Both the position numbers and the translations under genes were made by a program. A stretch of 64,000 nucleotides of DNA. Source: UBA5189 sp040389445. GTDB lineage: Bacteria > Chloroflexota > Limnocylindria > Limnocylindrales > CSP1-4. Shown one piece after another: positions 26,299-34,704 of the stretch (positions within the stretch are counted from its first letter, which is position 1; each line of letters begins with the position of its first letter). The stretch is from the NCBI GenBank assembly GCA_040389445.1, contig JAZJZX010000002.1, positions 434,001-498,000 on the forward strand. The letters run 5' to 3'. A model generated the notes under the pieces. The model made no database searches. It saw nothing but the letters and a program-made list of their open reading frames with translations, and was not told the origin of the DNA.

Positions 26299-27885
26299 TC
26301 AACTCGCGAGCGCGAGCGGCGAACGGGTCACCGCCGCCCGCCAGCGGGCCGCCTCCTCCAGGTGCACCACCAGGACACGAGGTGCTCCGTCGAGATCGGC
26401 GATGGTCCGGGCGACGCGCAGGAGGCGATCCGTCCCCCGACCCGAAAGGCGCTCCGCATCTGCGAGAGCAATGGCCCGTGCCCGCTCTGTTGGGCCGAGC
26501 TGGCAGCTCTCGCGCATCGGACGGCCCGCGACGCGCGCATTCAGGTGACCGTTCGAGCGTTGCAGCTGGATCGAGCGCGCTCGGGCGATGCGCTCGGCGA
26601 CAGCGGCGGAGGGCTCCGGCTCCCGACCCCGAACGAGCGCTGCCGCGGAGATCGCCGGCATCCATACCCAGACATCGATGCGATCACGCAGGGGGCCGGA
26701 GATGCGGTTCATGTAACGATCGGGCGCCCCCTTCGGGCAGGTACACGAGGATGAGCCGGCGTTCCCGCAGCGACACGGGTTCATCGCGGCCACGAACTGG
26801 AACGATGCGGGAAAGGTCACGCTGCGGGCAGCGCGGGCGATGGTGACGCGGCCGTCCTCGAGAGGCTGGCGAAGCGCTTCCAGCACGTCCCGGTCGAACT
26901 CGGGCAATTCATCCAGGAAGAGCGTCCCATGATCGGCCCGCGTGACTTCGCCCGGGGCGAGCCCTGGTCCTCCGCCGACGATCGCCGCGTAGGAACTGGT
27001 GTGGTGCGGCGCGCGAAACGGGGGCGTCCGGATCAGCCCCACGATCGGGCCCTCCCCCGAGGCGGAAGCGACGATGGTCGCCGCGAGTGCCGCCTCGTCG
27101 CTCAACGGAGGCACCAGGCCCGGGATCGTTCGGGCGAGCAGCGTCTTGCCACCGCCGGGTGGGCCGATCAGCAGCAAGCCATGGCCACCGGCGAGCGCCA
27201 CCTCGAGGGCGCGACGTGCTTCGGCCTGTCCGCGGACTTCGGACAGGTCCGGGATCGACTGGACGAGATCTCGATGTGGGCGCGACCGTTCATTCTCACC
27301 GAGTCGACCGAGCTGGTGGGATGCGCCGGACTCATTCGCAAGCTCGACCCGGGCCGGGGTCGCGAGTGGGGCTCGCCGCCTCGCTCGGAGGTGCCCGACC
27401 GCCTCCTCGAGCGTCCGGCACGGGAGGGCTTCGATCGAGCCGACGAGCGCGGCCTCGCGAATCGCTTCCGCCGGCACGAGGACGCGTCGCACACCATGGC
27501 GCCCGAGGGCCGCCAGCATCGGCAACAATCCGGGCACAGAGCGCACCTCGCCACCGAGACCAAGTTCCCCGATGAGCGCGATCCGGCCCGGCGCAGCCCG
27601 GAACTGCTCTGAGCCCAGGAGCATCCCGACCGCGATTGCCAGGTCCACCGACGCACCGGCCTTGGGCAGGTCGGCCGGTGAGAGATTGACCGTCATGCGC
27701 CGAGCCGGGTAGATGAATCCCGCATTCCGCAGGGCGCCGCGGACGCGCTCACGCGATTCACGAAGGGCCGCATCCGCGAGGCCGACGATGGTGAACCCGG
27801 GCAGGCCGGGAGCGACGTCCACCTCGACCCGGATCGGGCGGCCATCGAGACCGATCAGCGTGGCGGAGAGCAGGGTCGCAAGCAC
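26299..27885 (-). CDS. comM: ComM/YifB-family Mg-chelatase-like AAA+ ATPase
   Basis: 528 aa, GTG start. It has an N-terminal Lon-like fold (VEVDVAPGLPGFTIVGLADAALRESRERVR), then the AAA+ Mg-chelatase domain with Walker A GPPGGGKT, Walker B LFLDELPEF, and the Cys cluster AMNPCRCGNAGSSSCTC, and a C-terminal ChlI-type helical domain. ComM is a branch-migrating helicase that promotes integration of divergent DNA in natural transformation. It lies directly before dprA with 2 nt between, so a competence or recombination role is likely. The start follows TAGGGT by 6 nt. Confidence 0.94.
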   Translation of the reverse strand: MLATLLSATLIGLDGRPIRVEVDVAPGLPGFTIVGLADAALRESRERVRGALRNAGFIYPARRMTVNLSPADLPKAGASVDLAIAVGMLLGSEQFRAAPGRIALIGELGLGGEVRSVPGLLPMLAALGRHGVRRVLVPAEAIREAALVGSIEALPCRTLEEAVGHLRARRRAPLATPARVELANESGASHQLGRLGENERSRPHRDLVQSIPDLSEVRGQAEARRALEVALAGGHGLLLIGPPGGGKTLLARTIPGLVPPLSDEAALAATIVASASGEGPIVGLIRTPPFRAPHHTSSYAAIVGGGPGLAPGEVTRADHGTLFLDELPEFDRDVLEALRQPLEDGRVTIARAARSVTFPASFQFVAAMNPCRCGNAGSSSCTCPKGAPDRYMNRISGPLRDRIDVWVWMPAISAAALVRGREPEPSAAVAERIARARSIQLQRSNGHLNARVAGRPMRESCQLGPTERARAIALADAERLSGRGTDRLLRVARTIADLDGAPRVLVVHLEEAARWRAAVTRSPLALAS

Positions 27886-27891
27886 CCCGCG

Positions 27892-27897
27892 ACCCTA
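27892..27897 (-). promoter_or_regulatory. -10 element of comM-dprA, leaderless type
   Basis: TAGGGT, 6 nt, then the comM GTG; no Shine-Dalgarno. Confidence 0.45.
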
Positions 27898-27995
27898 CGC
27901 GGGCAGCCTTATCCGCCGATCATCGGGCAACCATCCGGCCGCGTCGGCCGCGTCGCATCGACGGCAGCGGGCCGACGACGTGCGCGACCCGGGGG

Positions 27996-29159
27996 CTACC
28001 TGGCGGCCGACCTGCCAGGTCCCATGGACTCCGCGTCGATCGCCGCCGCCAGCGACGCGATCTCACGACCGAGCGGGGAAGCCGGCTTCGTGTGGCTGAA
28101 CGGCGCGCCCGAGTTCTGGGCGCTGATCGCGACCCGATACTCGTTGGCGATCTTGTGCTCGAAGGTTCGCTTCAGCACGGCCTCGGCCGCCTGCACGCTG
28201 ATCCCGGTGAACGCATTCGAACGGTTGAGCAGCAGCTTGACCTTCGACTTCTCGTAGCCGATCCGCCCGAGCGCCTCGAGCGCCAGGCGAACGTTCTTGA
28301 GGCAGGACAGGTCGGCCGTCATGACCACGTAGATCTGGTCGGCATGGTCGAGCACCGACAGCGTCAGGTCGCCCAGCCGCTTTTCGACGTCGACGACCAC
28401 GTAGTCGTACATCGTCCGGAGCACGTCGAGGATCTGGACCATCTGGCTCTCGTGGACCCGGTCTCCCTCCTCCGGATTCGGAGGAGCGAGCAGGAGATCG
28501 ATACCTGAATCGTGATGGACGAGCACCGACTTCATGAGGTCCGCGTCGATCGACTGGGTCGAGGCGAGCTCCGAGATGCTCTTCCGGTCGTTGCCGAGAT
28601 CCAGGAACACGCGATGATCCCCAAACTGGAGCACGCCGTCCACCAGGACCACCCGACGCTCCTGTTCGGCATGGAGGGCGATCGCCGTGTTGATGGCGAT
28701 CGTCGTGGTTCCGACGCCGCCTTTCGCCCCGTAGAACGCGATGAGCTTCCCCATCGGGGGCTTGCCCGCGGCACCCGTCTCGCGGGCGGAGAACCGCGCC
28801 AGCAGGCTCTTCATCCGAGCCAGAAGCTCCGCCTGGTGGAACGGCTTGACGAGGTAGTCGTCCGCTCCCGCCCGGAGCCCTCGCACCTTCTGGGTGACGT
28901 CCTTTTCCGCCGTGAGCATGATGATCGGGACGTGGGCGCCGGTCCCTTCCTTCGCCCGGATCTGGGTGGCGACCTGGTACCCGTCCTGCTTGGGCAGGTT
29001 CACGTCGAGCAGGATCAGGGCAGGCGATTCCACCTCCCAGAGCCGCAGGCCTTCGAGACCGTCGGCAGCGCCGACGACCTCGAATCCTTCCTGCTTCAGC
29101 GTAACCCGGAGGAGTCGCTGGACATTCTGGTCATCGTCGATCACAAGGATCTTTGTCAT
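27996..29159 (-). CDS. CpaE-like protein 1: receiver domain plus MinD/ParA-type ATPase
   Basis: 387 aa. Residues 1-122 form a canonical receiver: acidic triad D8-D10, phosphoacceptor D52 (LLDVNLP), T in IIMLTAE near 82, and K in VKPF near 104. A short linker leads to a MinD-fold ATPase with deviant Walker A KGGVGTTT and VVVDVEKRLGD as the Walker B/A' region. CpaE proteins localise Tad/type IVc pilus machinery; the intact receiver suggests control by a histidine kinase. No kinase or pilus genes are in the window. It is preceded by a TATACT with a leader of about 60 nt and a palindrome. Confidence 0.88.
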   Translation of the reverse strand: MTKILVIDDDQNVQRLLRVTLKQEGFEVVGAADGLEGLRLWEVESPALILLDVNLPKQDGYQVATQIRAKEGTGAHVPIIMLTAEKDVTQKVRGLRAGADDYLVKPFHQAELLARMKSLLARFSARETGAAGKPPMGKLIAFYGAKGGVGTTTIAINTAIALHAEQERRVVLVDGVLQFGDHRVFLDLGNDRKSISELASTQSIDADLMKSVLVHHDSGIDLLLAPPNPEEGDRVHESQMVQILDVLRTMYDYVVVDVEKRLGDLTLSVLDHADQIYVVMTADLSCLKNVRLALEALGRIGYEKSKVKLLLNRSNAFTGISVQAAEAVLKRTFEHKIANEYRVAISAQNSGAPFSHTKPASPLGREIASLAAAIDAESMGPGRSAAR

Positions 29160-29228
29160 GCTCGCAGGAGACCCCCATCAGGAACCGATCGGGTCCGTCG
29201 CCCGGGTGGGGCGTCAGCGACCGAGGCG

Positions 29229-29234
29229 AGTATA
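29229..29234 (-). promoter_or_regulatory. -10 element of the cpaE-like gene 1 (leadered)
   Basis: TATACT lies 69 nt before the ATG. The palindrome at 29236-29264 occupies the spacer and -35 region directly upstream. Confidence 0.5.
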
Positions 29235-29235
29235 G

Positions 29236-29264
29236 CGATCGGGCCGGCCCGGCCGACCCGATCG
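29236..29264. promoter_or_regulatory. Long inverted repeat between the stomatin gene and cpaE-like gene 1
   Basis: On the minus strand the two arms CGATCGGGTCGGC and GCCGGCCCGATCG pair over 13 bp (one G-U) around a CGG loop. It starts 13 nt after the stomatin stop and ends 1 nt before the TATACT of the next gene. It has no T-run, so it is either a non-canonical terminator for the nfeD-stomatin operon or an operator over the -35/spacer of the cpaE-like promoter. Confidence 0.55.
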
Positions 29265-29277
29265 TTGCACACTGCGA

Positions 29278-30174
29278 CTACTCGGCGGCACCCTCGCGGG
29301 TACCCATGCCCTTGGCGAGGTAGCCCGTGAACGGCTCGATGAGCCGCGTGAACTCGGTCGGGATGACGAACTTCGTCGACGGGCTCGCCCCCAGCGCCTT
29401 CAGCGCCTCGAGGTACTGCAGGGCCATCGTCTTCTGATCGATGCCCTGGGCGGCCGAGAAGATCCGCGTCAGGGCCTCGCTGAACCCTTCCGCCCGGAGG
29501 ATGGCCGCCTGACGATCACCCTCGGCCTTGAGGATCTCGGACTGCTTCTGCCCCTCGGCCACGTTGATCGCAGCCTGCCGGTTGCCTTCCGATTCAGTGA
29601 TCACGGCGCGCCGGGTTCGCTCCGCCGACAACTGCCGGTTCATCGCATCCTGGACGTCCCGCGGCGGCGTGATCTCGCGGATCTCGACCGTCGTCACCTT
29701 GCCGCCCCAGCGCTCGGTGACCTCGTCCAGCTTGACGCGCAACACCTCGTTGATCTGCTCGCGCTTCGAGAGCACTTCGTCGAGCAGGATGTCACCGATC
29801 ACCGCCCGGAGCGTGGTCGTCGCGACGCCCTGGAGGGCGCCCGGGAAATTGACGACGTTGACGACGCTCTTCAGCGGATCGCTGATCCTCCAGTAGATCA
29901 GGAAGTCGACATTGATCGGCGCGTTGTCCTTCGTGATCGTGGTCTGGCTGGGAACCTCGATGAACTGCTCGCGGACGTCCACCTTGACCGGGCGGTCGAT
30001 GATCGGGACCAGGAATCGCAGACCGGGGTCGCGAACCATCAGTTCATTGGTCCGCCCCAGGCGGAACACGACCATCTTCTCGTACTGCTGGACCACCCGT
30101 ACCGACAGGTAGATCACGACGAGCGCGACGACCAGGAGAAAGCCGGCGATTGCCGCTCCGACTGGCAGCTCCAT
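29278..30174 (-). CDS. Stomatin/prohibitin (SPFH) family protein
   Basis: 298 aa with one N-terminal membrane anchor (about residues 6-26) and then the SPFH/Band-7 domain (VVQQYEKMVVFRLGR, GLRFLVPIIDR, FIEVPSQTTITKDNAPINVDF, VEIREITPP). A charged coiled coil rich in AEG repeats (EGNRQAAINVAEGQKQSEILKAEG) drives oligomerisation. Partner of the NfeD/ClpP-class protein encoded 20 nt upstream, a widely conserved pair that organises membrane microdomains and membrane protein quality control. A GAGGGGG precedes the ATG. Confidence 0.93.
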   Translation of the reverse strand: MELPVGAAIAGFLLVVALVVIYLSVRVVQQYEKMVVFRLGRTNELMVRDPGLRFLVPIIDRPVKVDVREQFIEVPSQTTITKDNAPINVDFLIYWRISDPLKSVVNVVNFPGALQGVATTTLRAVIGDILLDEVLSKREQINEVLRVKLDEVTERWGGKVTTVEIREITPPRDVQDAMNRQLSAERTRRAVITESEGNRQAAINVAEGQKQSEILKAEGDRQAAILRAEGFSEALTRIFSAAQGIDQKTMALQYLEALKALGASPSTKFVIPTEFTRLIEPFTGYLAKGMGTREGAAE

Positions 30175-30194
30175 GGGAACCCCCTCTCAAGCTC

Positions 30195-31544
30195 TTACGA
30201 TGGTATGGATGATGACGCGTCGGGCTCGACAATGGCGGTCAGGCCGTCCAGACCCACGACACGCACCGCGTCGCCTCGCTGCAGCACCCCGCCGTCAACG
30301 AGGCGGGCCGACCATTCCTCGCCGGCCGCGTAGATGGATCCGGATGGGTCAAGCGGTGAGCGGACAATCCCCGTGGACCCGATGGCGAGGCCGCCGCCAG
30401 TGGCTCCGACCAGTCCGCTCGTGGTGGCCAGCGTCCGGCTGCGAACGGCCGACCACGCAATGAGGCCCATGAACGCGGCCGTCGTAACAGCCATGGCGGC
30501 GATCAGCGGGCCGGCGACCTCGACCAATGGGCCGGTGGGATCGCCTGGCGCGGTGAACAGGGCCGATGCTCCGAGCACGAAGGTCACGAGACCCGCAACG
30601 GTCAGAAGGCCGTGGCTCGTGACCGTCGGCTCGAGCACGAACAGGACAACGGCGAGGGCGATCAGCAGGAGCCCGGCAACGTTGAGGGGCAGGCTCCCGA
30701 AGCCGATGAACGCCAGGATGATGGCCATGCCGCCAAGGATCCCGGTCACGAAGTTCGGGTTCTGGAGCTCGAAGAACAGGCCGTAGAACCCGACGGTGAA
30801 CAGCAGGAACGCGATGTTCGGATCCGACAGCAGGTGGAGAAATGCCTGGAACGGGTTCATGGCCAGTTCATCCGGGGACGAATCCGCCAGGTCGAGGGTT
30901 CGCACTGCGCCGGCGATCGTCAACGTTCGGCCGGTGGCCTGCCCCAGGACGTCCTCGATCGTGTCGGCGATCCCGTCGACCGCACCGACGGAAACGGCGA
31001 CCGACGCGGGCGAGGACCTGGCCTCGGCGACCGTCGCCACGGCCCAGTCCACGGGCCGACCGCGCGCCTCCGCGATCGCGGTAATGTTGGCGATGGCATC
31101 GTTGCGCACCTTTTCCCCAAGCGTTCCGCCGATGTCCTCGCCCTGACCCCCGACCGGCGACGCGGCGCCGATGTTGGTGCCGGGTGCCATGAACGCGAGA
31201 TTGGCCGCCAGCGTGATGAACGTGCCGGCGCTGGCCGCTCGCCCTCCGGCGGGCGCGACCCAGACGATGATCGGGACCTTCGCGTTGAGGAACGACGACA
31301 CGATCCGCTGAGTCGCATCCAGGTTCCCGCCCGGCGTGTTCAGCCGGACCACCACGGCTGCGGCGCCATCTCGTTCCGCCGCGGCGATACTTTCGGCGAG
31401 ATAGGCGGCGAGGACGTTGTCCACGATGCCGGTCGCGGGCAGGACCACCACCCGGTGCCCACTCGCCGCCGTCGGAGCCGCGAGGCTGAGCACGCCGATG
31501 ATCATCGGAATGGCGAACAGGCTACGAATGAACCGACGGTGCAT
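30195..31544 (-). CDS. NfeD1b-type membrane serine protease (ClpP-class domain + NfeD)
   Basis: 449 aa from the ATG at 31544, set by GGAGG 6 nt upstream. It has a signal or anchor (FIRSLFAIPMIIGVLSLAAP), then a ClpP/crotonase-like protease domain to about residue 230 with RLNTPGGNLDATQRI and the nucleophile region GGRAASAGTFI. The region after AFMAPGTNIGAASPVGG should hold the catalytic lysine. Several membrane helices and a C-terminal NfeD OB-fold (residues ~380-449) follow. Such proteases cleave stomatin-type partners; the SPFH gene lies directly downstream. Confidence 0.92.
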   Translation of the reverse strand: MHRRFIRSLFAIPMIIGVLSLAAPTAASGHRVVVLPATGIVDNVLAAYLAESIAAAERDGAAAVVVRLNTPGGNLDATQRIVSSFLNAKVPIIVWVAPAGGRAASAGTFITLAANLAFMAPGTNIGAASPVGGQGEDIGGTLGEKVRNDAIANITAIAEARGRPVDWAVATVAEARSSPASVAVSVGAVDGIADTIEDVLGQATGRTLTIAGAVRTLDLADSSPDELAMNPFQAFLHLLSDPNIAFLLFTVGFYGLFFELQNPNFVTGILGGMAIILAFIGFGSLPLNVAGLLLIALAVVLFVLEPTVTSHGLLTVAGLVTFVLGASALFTAPGDPTGPLVEVAGPLIAAMAVTTAAFMGLIAWSAVRSRTLATTSGLVGATGGGLAIGSTGIVRSPLDPSGSIYAAGEEWSARLVDGGVLQRGDAVRVVGLDGLTAIVEPDASSSIPS

Positions 31545-31561
31545 CTCGCACCTCCGTGTCC

Positions 31562-31567
31562 AGTATC
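31562..31567 (-). promoter_or_regulatory. Possible -10 of nfeD with a very short leader
   Basis: GATACT lies 6 nt before the GGAGG of nfeD, so the predicted transcript would begin at the Shine-Dalgarno itself, giving an 11-nt leader. Confidence 0.35.
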
Positions 31568-31598
31568 GCACCGACCCGATCACCATTCGGAAATCGGA

Positions 31599-32186
31599 TC
31601 AGCGACCGGCGGCGCCTTCGAGGTGGCGGAACACGATGGCGCTCCAGGACTCCATGCGGTCCACGACCGTGCCGACCTCCCCCGGCTCGGCGAACCCACC
31701 CTCGAGCTTGTCTGCCTCCCTGATGGTGACGGGTCGGCCCCCGGCATCGGCGACATGGACGGCCCCGACATGGACGGACCCGACATCGGTCGTGTCGTCG
31801 TTGAGCAAGCCGACGAGCGTGAACCTGGGCACGAAATCCGCGCGCAGTTCCTCCGCCCATTCGCGCGCCAGGCCGCCGGCAAGATCGTCATCGCCGGGGT
31901 TGAGGTGTCCGCCGACGCCGATCGAGTACCGGTCATGGAGGCGCGCGTCGCCGCCGCCTCGAGTCCTGCGCATCAGGAAGTAGCGGTTGCCGTCTCGAAG
32001 GACGAGATAGGGAATCACCTGCTTCAGGCTGCGGTCACGCTCGGCCGTCTCCCGATCGACGAACCGTCCGTGCCTCGCAACGAGGCCGGCAAACGCATCG
32101 AGGCCGTCCGTTCTGATCCCGGCCCAGCCCGGATCATCCATCAGGATGGACCGGTCCACGACGAGGACTCGCTCGCCGACGCTCAC
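31599..32186 (-). CDS. NUDIX-fold hydrolase
   Basis: 195 aa from the GTG at 32186, which overlaps the tyrA stop as GTGA. The first ~50 residues (RVLVVDRSILMDDPGW...) form a beta-rich pre-domain. The NUDIX box is GVGGHLNPGDDDLAGGLAREWAEEL, keeping REWAEE but with an acidic Asp stretch replacing the usual first Glu and shifted spacing, a variant seen in some small-molecule NUDIX proteins. It would hydrolyse a nucleoside diphosphate-linked substrate with Mg2+; the substrate is unknown. Coupling to tyrA suggests co-expression only. Confidence 0.8.
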   Translation of the reverse strand: MSVGERVLVVDRSILMDDPGWAGIRTDGLDAFAGLVARHGRFVDRETAERDRSLKQVIPYLVLRDGNRYFLMRRTRGGGDARLHDRYSIGVGGHLNPGDDDLAGGLAREWAEELRADFVPRFTLVGLLNDDTTDVGSVHVGAVHVADAGGRPVTIREADKLEGGFAEPGEVGTVVDRMESWSAIVFRHLEGAAGR

Positions 32187-33094
32187 TCGTGGGGATCGAC
32201 GTTCGGCGCGAGGGCGGCGCGGGCCGTCGCAAGTCGGCGCTCGATCGCGTCGGCGTCGGGTCCACCCTCCGCTTCGACGACGGCCAGCCATGAATCGAGG
32301 GCAGCCCGCAGCGCCCGCAACTGGGCGGCGACCTCCGCGGCGTTCGTCACGATGATTCCTGCTCCCATGCGCGGATCGCCCCGTGCCAGTCGGGTGGCGC
32401 TCGCCCAGCCGGACGCGGCCAGTGGCCCGGCCGTCGCCCAGGCGTCGGGGTCGCGAAGGCAGACGGCCTCCACGAGTGCCGCCGCCGCGATCAGGGGCAG
32501 GTGGCTGACGGCGGCCGCGGAGGCGTCATGGACCCGAGCCGACACTGCCACCGGCCGGGCGCCGCATCGGCGGGCGAGCCATCGAACCGGTTCGGCGGTG
32601 GCGTCCGGTGTGCCTTCGGGCGTCACGATGATCCACGGCCGATCGACGAACAGGTCGCGGCTCGCCGATGCGTAGCCGCTCGTTTCGCGGCCCGCCATGG
32701 GGTGACCACCGACGAACCGGATGCCCGCCTCGACCGCCGCCGAGACGATGGCGCCCTTCGTACTCGCCACGTCGGTGACGAGCGCACCCGGCGCCAGGAA
32801 CGGGGCGAGCTCCGATCCGAGCCGTTTCACCAGGGCGATCGCCTCGAGGGGCGGCGCCGCGATCACCACGAGGTCCGCGCCCTCGAGCGCGTCGGCTTCC
32901 GTCGCGGCTGCCAGGTCGATGATTCCGTCCTCAACGGCCAGCGCCGGGCCACGCCCGCTGGGCGTCCAGGCGGTCAGTCGCGGCCGACCGGCAGGTACGT
33001 TTGGGTTGGCGCCTCGGGTGATTGCCTGTGCAATCGAGCCCCCGATGAGCCCGAAACCCAGGAACGCCACGGTCGCCGGCGGGCGCACGCTCAT
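32183..33094 (-). CDS. tyrA: Prephenate/arogenate dehydrogenase
   Basis: 303 aa from the ATG at 33094, 13 nt after the upstream zinc-ribbon stop. It converts prephenate (or arogenate) to the tyrosine precursor with NAD(P)+. The Rossmann motif GFGLIGGS is at the N-terminus, then VVIAAPPLEAI, DVASTKGAIV and FVGGHPMAGRETSGY (substrate-binding signature), and the helical dimerisation domain with the conserved HDASAAAVSHLPLIAAAAL. No ACT domain is present, so feedback by tyrosine would have to act on the catalytic domain. No other aromatic-pathway genes are nearby. Confidence 0.93.
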   Translation of the reverse strand: MSVRPPATVAFLGFGLIGGSIAQAITRGANPNVPAGRPRLTAWTPSGRGPALAVEDGIIDLAAATEADALEGADLVVIAAPPLEAIALVKRLGSELAPFLAPGALVTDVASTKGAIVSAAVEAGIRFVGGHPMAGRETSGYASASRDLFVDRPWIIVTPEGTPDATAEPVRWLARRCGARPVAVSARVHDASAAAVSHLPLIAAAALVEAVCLRDPDAWATAGPLAASGWASATRLARGDPRMGAGIIVTNAAEVAAQLRALRAALDSWLAVVEAEGGPDADAIERRLATARAALAPNVDPHE

Positions 33095-33107
33095 TCGATC
33101 CGACCGC

Positions 33108-33386
33108 TCACTCAAGCCAACCGCTCGACCGGCGATTGGGGCCGCTCTCGCCCTTCCGTCGTCGACTCTCGCGTCGATCTTCGACGCGTCGTTCAAGGCC
33201 CTCGGGCGGGCCGGGATCGTCCGGTGCGTTCAGGCGCCGATTCACCTCGCGTCGATCGATGGCCCGGCGGTCGTTCTGCAACGCAGCGCCACACCGGGGA
33301 CAGCGCCGTTCGTCGGCGAAGAGCTGCTCGATGGGCGCCGTGGCGTAGACCTCGCGTCCACAGGCACGACAGATGATCCGCGGCAT
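33108..33386 (-). CDS. Small zinc-ribbon protein with a basic tail
   Basis: 92 aa. Residues 1-36 carry two CxxC knuckles (CRACGREV and CPRCGAAL) with a gap of 19, a typical zinc ribbon. The remaining 55 residues are Arg/Asp/Glu-rich (DRREVNRRL, RRVEDRRESRRRKGES) and probably helical or disordered, able to bind nucleic acid. The ATG has GAGGGGA upstream and a -10-like TAGCAT 32 nt before the start. It precedes tyrA and NUDIX in a short operon. Function unknown. Confidence 0.8.
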   Translation of the reverse strand: MPRIICRACGREVYATAPIEQLFADERRCPRCGAALQNDRRAIDRREVNRRLNAPDDPGPPEGLERRVEDRRESRRRKGESGPNRRSSGWLE

Positions 33387-33417
33387 GCTCGCTCCCCTCA
33401 GCGATCTTCAGGTTGGG

Positions 33418-33423
33418 ATGCTA
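33418..33423 (-). promoter_or_regulatory. -10 element of the zinc-ribbon/tyrA/NUDIX operon
   Basis: TAGCAT with a predicted leader of about 25 nt that contains GAGGGGA before the ATG. Confidence 0.4.
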
Positions 33424-33495
33424 CCCGGCCCGGATGCGGGACGGCCGGTTCGACGGGACTGAGTCTCGCACGGCGTCGGCGCAGGATCGACTCGT

Positions 33496-34116
33496 TCAAC
33501 CGAGGGCCACGCTGTGGAGGATCTCGTAACGTGCCGGACCATGGCCAAGGTGGCTTCGATAGAGAACCACGCGATCCGCGGTGAAGCCGAGATCGAGCTC
33601 GGCGGCACTCGCCACGAGGCGTTGTCCCGCTTCGGCGCCCGCATGGACACCGTCGGTCCGGGCAATCGTCAGATGCGGACGAAACGGCCGATCCTCCAGC
33701 GCCCAGCCATCGGCCACCAACGCCGCCGTCAGGGCCGTAGACAGATTCCCGAGAGCTGCGGCCCCGGACCGTATGCCCAGCCAGAGCGCCCGCGGGCGCT
33801 CCGGGTCCGGAAAGGCCCCCGCACCGCCGATCCGCAATTCGAACAGATCGGGCACCTCGAGCACGGTCCGCTCGACCGCGGCGGCCACGGTCTCGATCTG
33901 CCCTTTCGGCGTGGGTCCCAGGAACCGGAGGGTGATGTGCAGGCCTTCCATCTGGACCCAGCGCACCCGATGACCGGCCGAGCCGAGCGCGACCTGGACC
34001 TGGGTGACGAGTTCGCTGATCCGAGCGGCGATCTCCGTCGGGATGGGCACCGCCACGAAAAGTCGGGGCACATCGCGCGGAGCCATCGGGGGACGCCCGG
34101 TGGGCCCGTTCCGCAT
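33496..34116 (-). CDS. thpR: RNA 2',3'-cyclic phosphodiesterase / 2'-5' RNA ligase (ThpR family)
   Basis: 206 aa from the ATG at 34116 (GGAAGG upstream); the frame is open 97 codons farther but overlaps ppa. Both HxTx catalytic motifs are present: HITLRFLG and HLTIART, about 80 residues apart, in the bilobal 2H phosphoesterase fold. The opening RLFVAVPIPTEIAARISEL is typical. ThpR opens 2',3'-cyclic phosphates on RNA ends and can ligate tRNA halves in vitro; its in vivo role is uncertain. It follows ppa by 25 nt. Confidence 0.92.
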   Translation of the reverse strand: MRNGPTGRPPMAPRDVPRLFVAVPIPTEIAARISELVTQVQVALGSAGHRVRWVQMEGLHITLRFLGPTPKGQIETVAAAVERTVLEVPDLFELRIGGAGAFPDPERPRALWLGIRSGAAALGNLSTALTAALVADGWALEDRPFRPHLTIARTDGVHAGAEAGQRLVASAAELDLGFTADRVVLYRSHLGHGPARYEILHSVALG

Positions 34117-34141
34117 CACGGGACCGCCTTCCGGCCGGCGA

Positions 34142-34663
34142 TCATCGGTCGTCCGAGCCGGTCTCGCGCAACCAGACTGCCCGGTCCTGGCGAAGGATCT
34201 CGAACGCCCGCTCACGATCCTTCCACCCGAGCACTTCCACGGTCTTGTCCTCGAGCAACTTGTAGGTTTCGAAGAAGTGCTCGATCTCAACAAGGCGATG
34301 GGGACGTATCTGATCCAGACCCTCGATATGGGCCTGGTGGGCGTCACCCTCGGCCACGCACAGGACCTTGTAGTCCGCACCCTTCTCGTCCCGCATCTCC
34401 AGGACACCGACCGGCCGAGCCCAGACGTGGCAGCCCGTGAAGGTGGGTTCGTCGATGATCAGGAGGGCATCCGTGTGGTCGCCGTCGTCGGCACGGGTGC
34501 CTTCGATGAACCCGTAGTCGAAGTTGTAGTAGACGGCGGACGACAGGACCCGATCGAGTCGGAAGACGCCGGCAACCTCGTCGAACTCGTACTTGTTCCG
34601 ACTCCCGCGCGGAATCTCGACGACGACCTCGATGATCCCTGGGAACGCCTGGTCAGTGTGCAT
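34142..34663 (-). CDS. ppa: Inorganic pyrophosphatase (family I)
   Basis: 173 aa from the ATG at 34663, placed 7 nt after TATCGT. Family I soluble pyrophosphatase hydrolysing PPi in the cytosol. Core residues are visible: EIPRGSRNKYEFDE, YYNFDYGFIEGT and the metal-binding DGDHTDALLII, which keeps the three aspartates of the DGDPxD signature but has His-Thr in place of Pro-Leu. IRPHRLVEIEHFFETYKLLEDK follows, as in the family. Length matches the prokaryotic type. Confidence 0.95.
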   Translation of the reverse strand: MHTDQAFPGIIEVVVEIPRGSRNKYEFDEVAGVFRLDRVLSSAVYYNFDYGFIEGTRADDGDHTDALLIIDEPTFTGCHVWARPVGVLEMRDEKGADYKVLCVAEGDAHQAHIEGLDQIRPHRLVEIEHFFETYKLLEDKTVEVLGWKDRERAFEILRQDRAVWLRETGSDDR

Positions 34664-34670
34664 GTCCCGG

Positions 34671-34676
34671 ACGATA
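34671..34676 (-). promoter_or_regulatory. -10 element of ppa, leaderless type
   Basis: TATCGT, 7 nt, then the ppa ATG; no Shine-Dalgarno. It decides the start against an in-frame start 12 codons upstream. Confidence 0.5.
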
Positions 34677-34704
34677 GCGCCTCGGGCCGGTTCGGGCACC
34701 GAGG

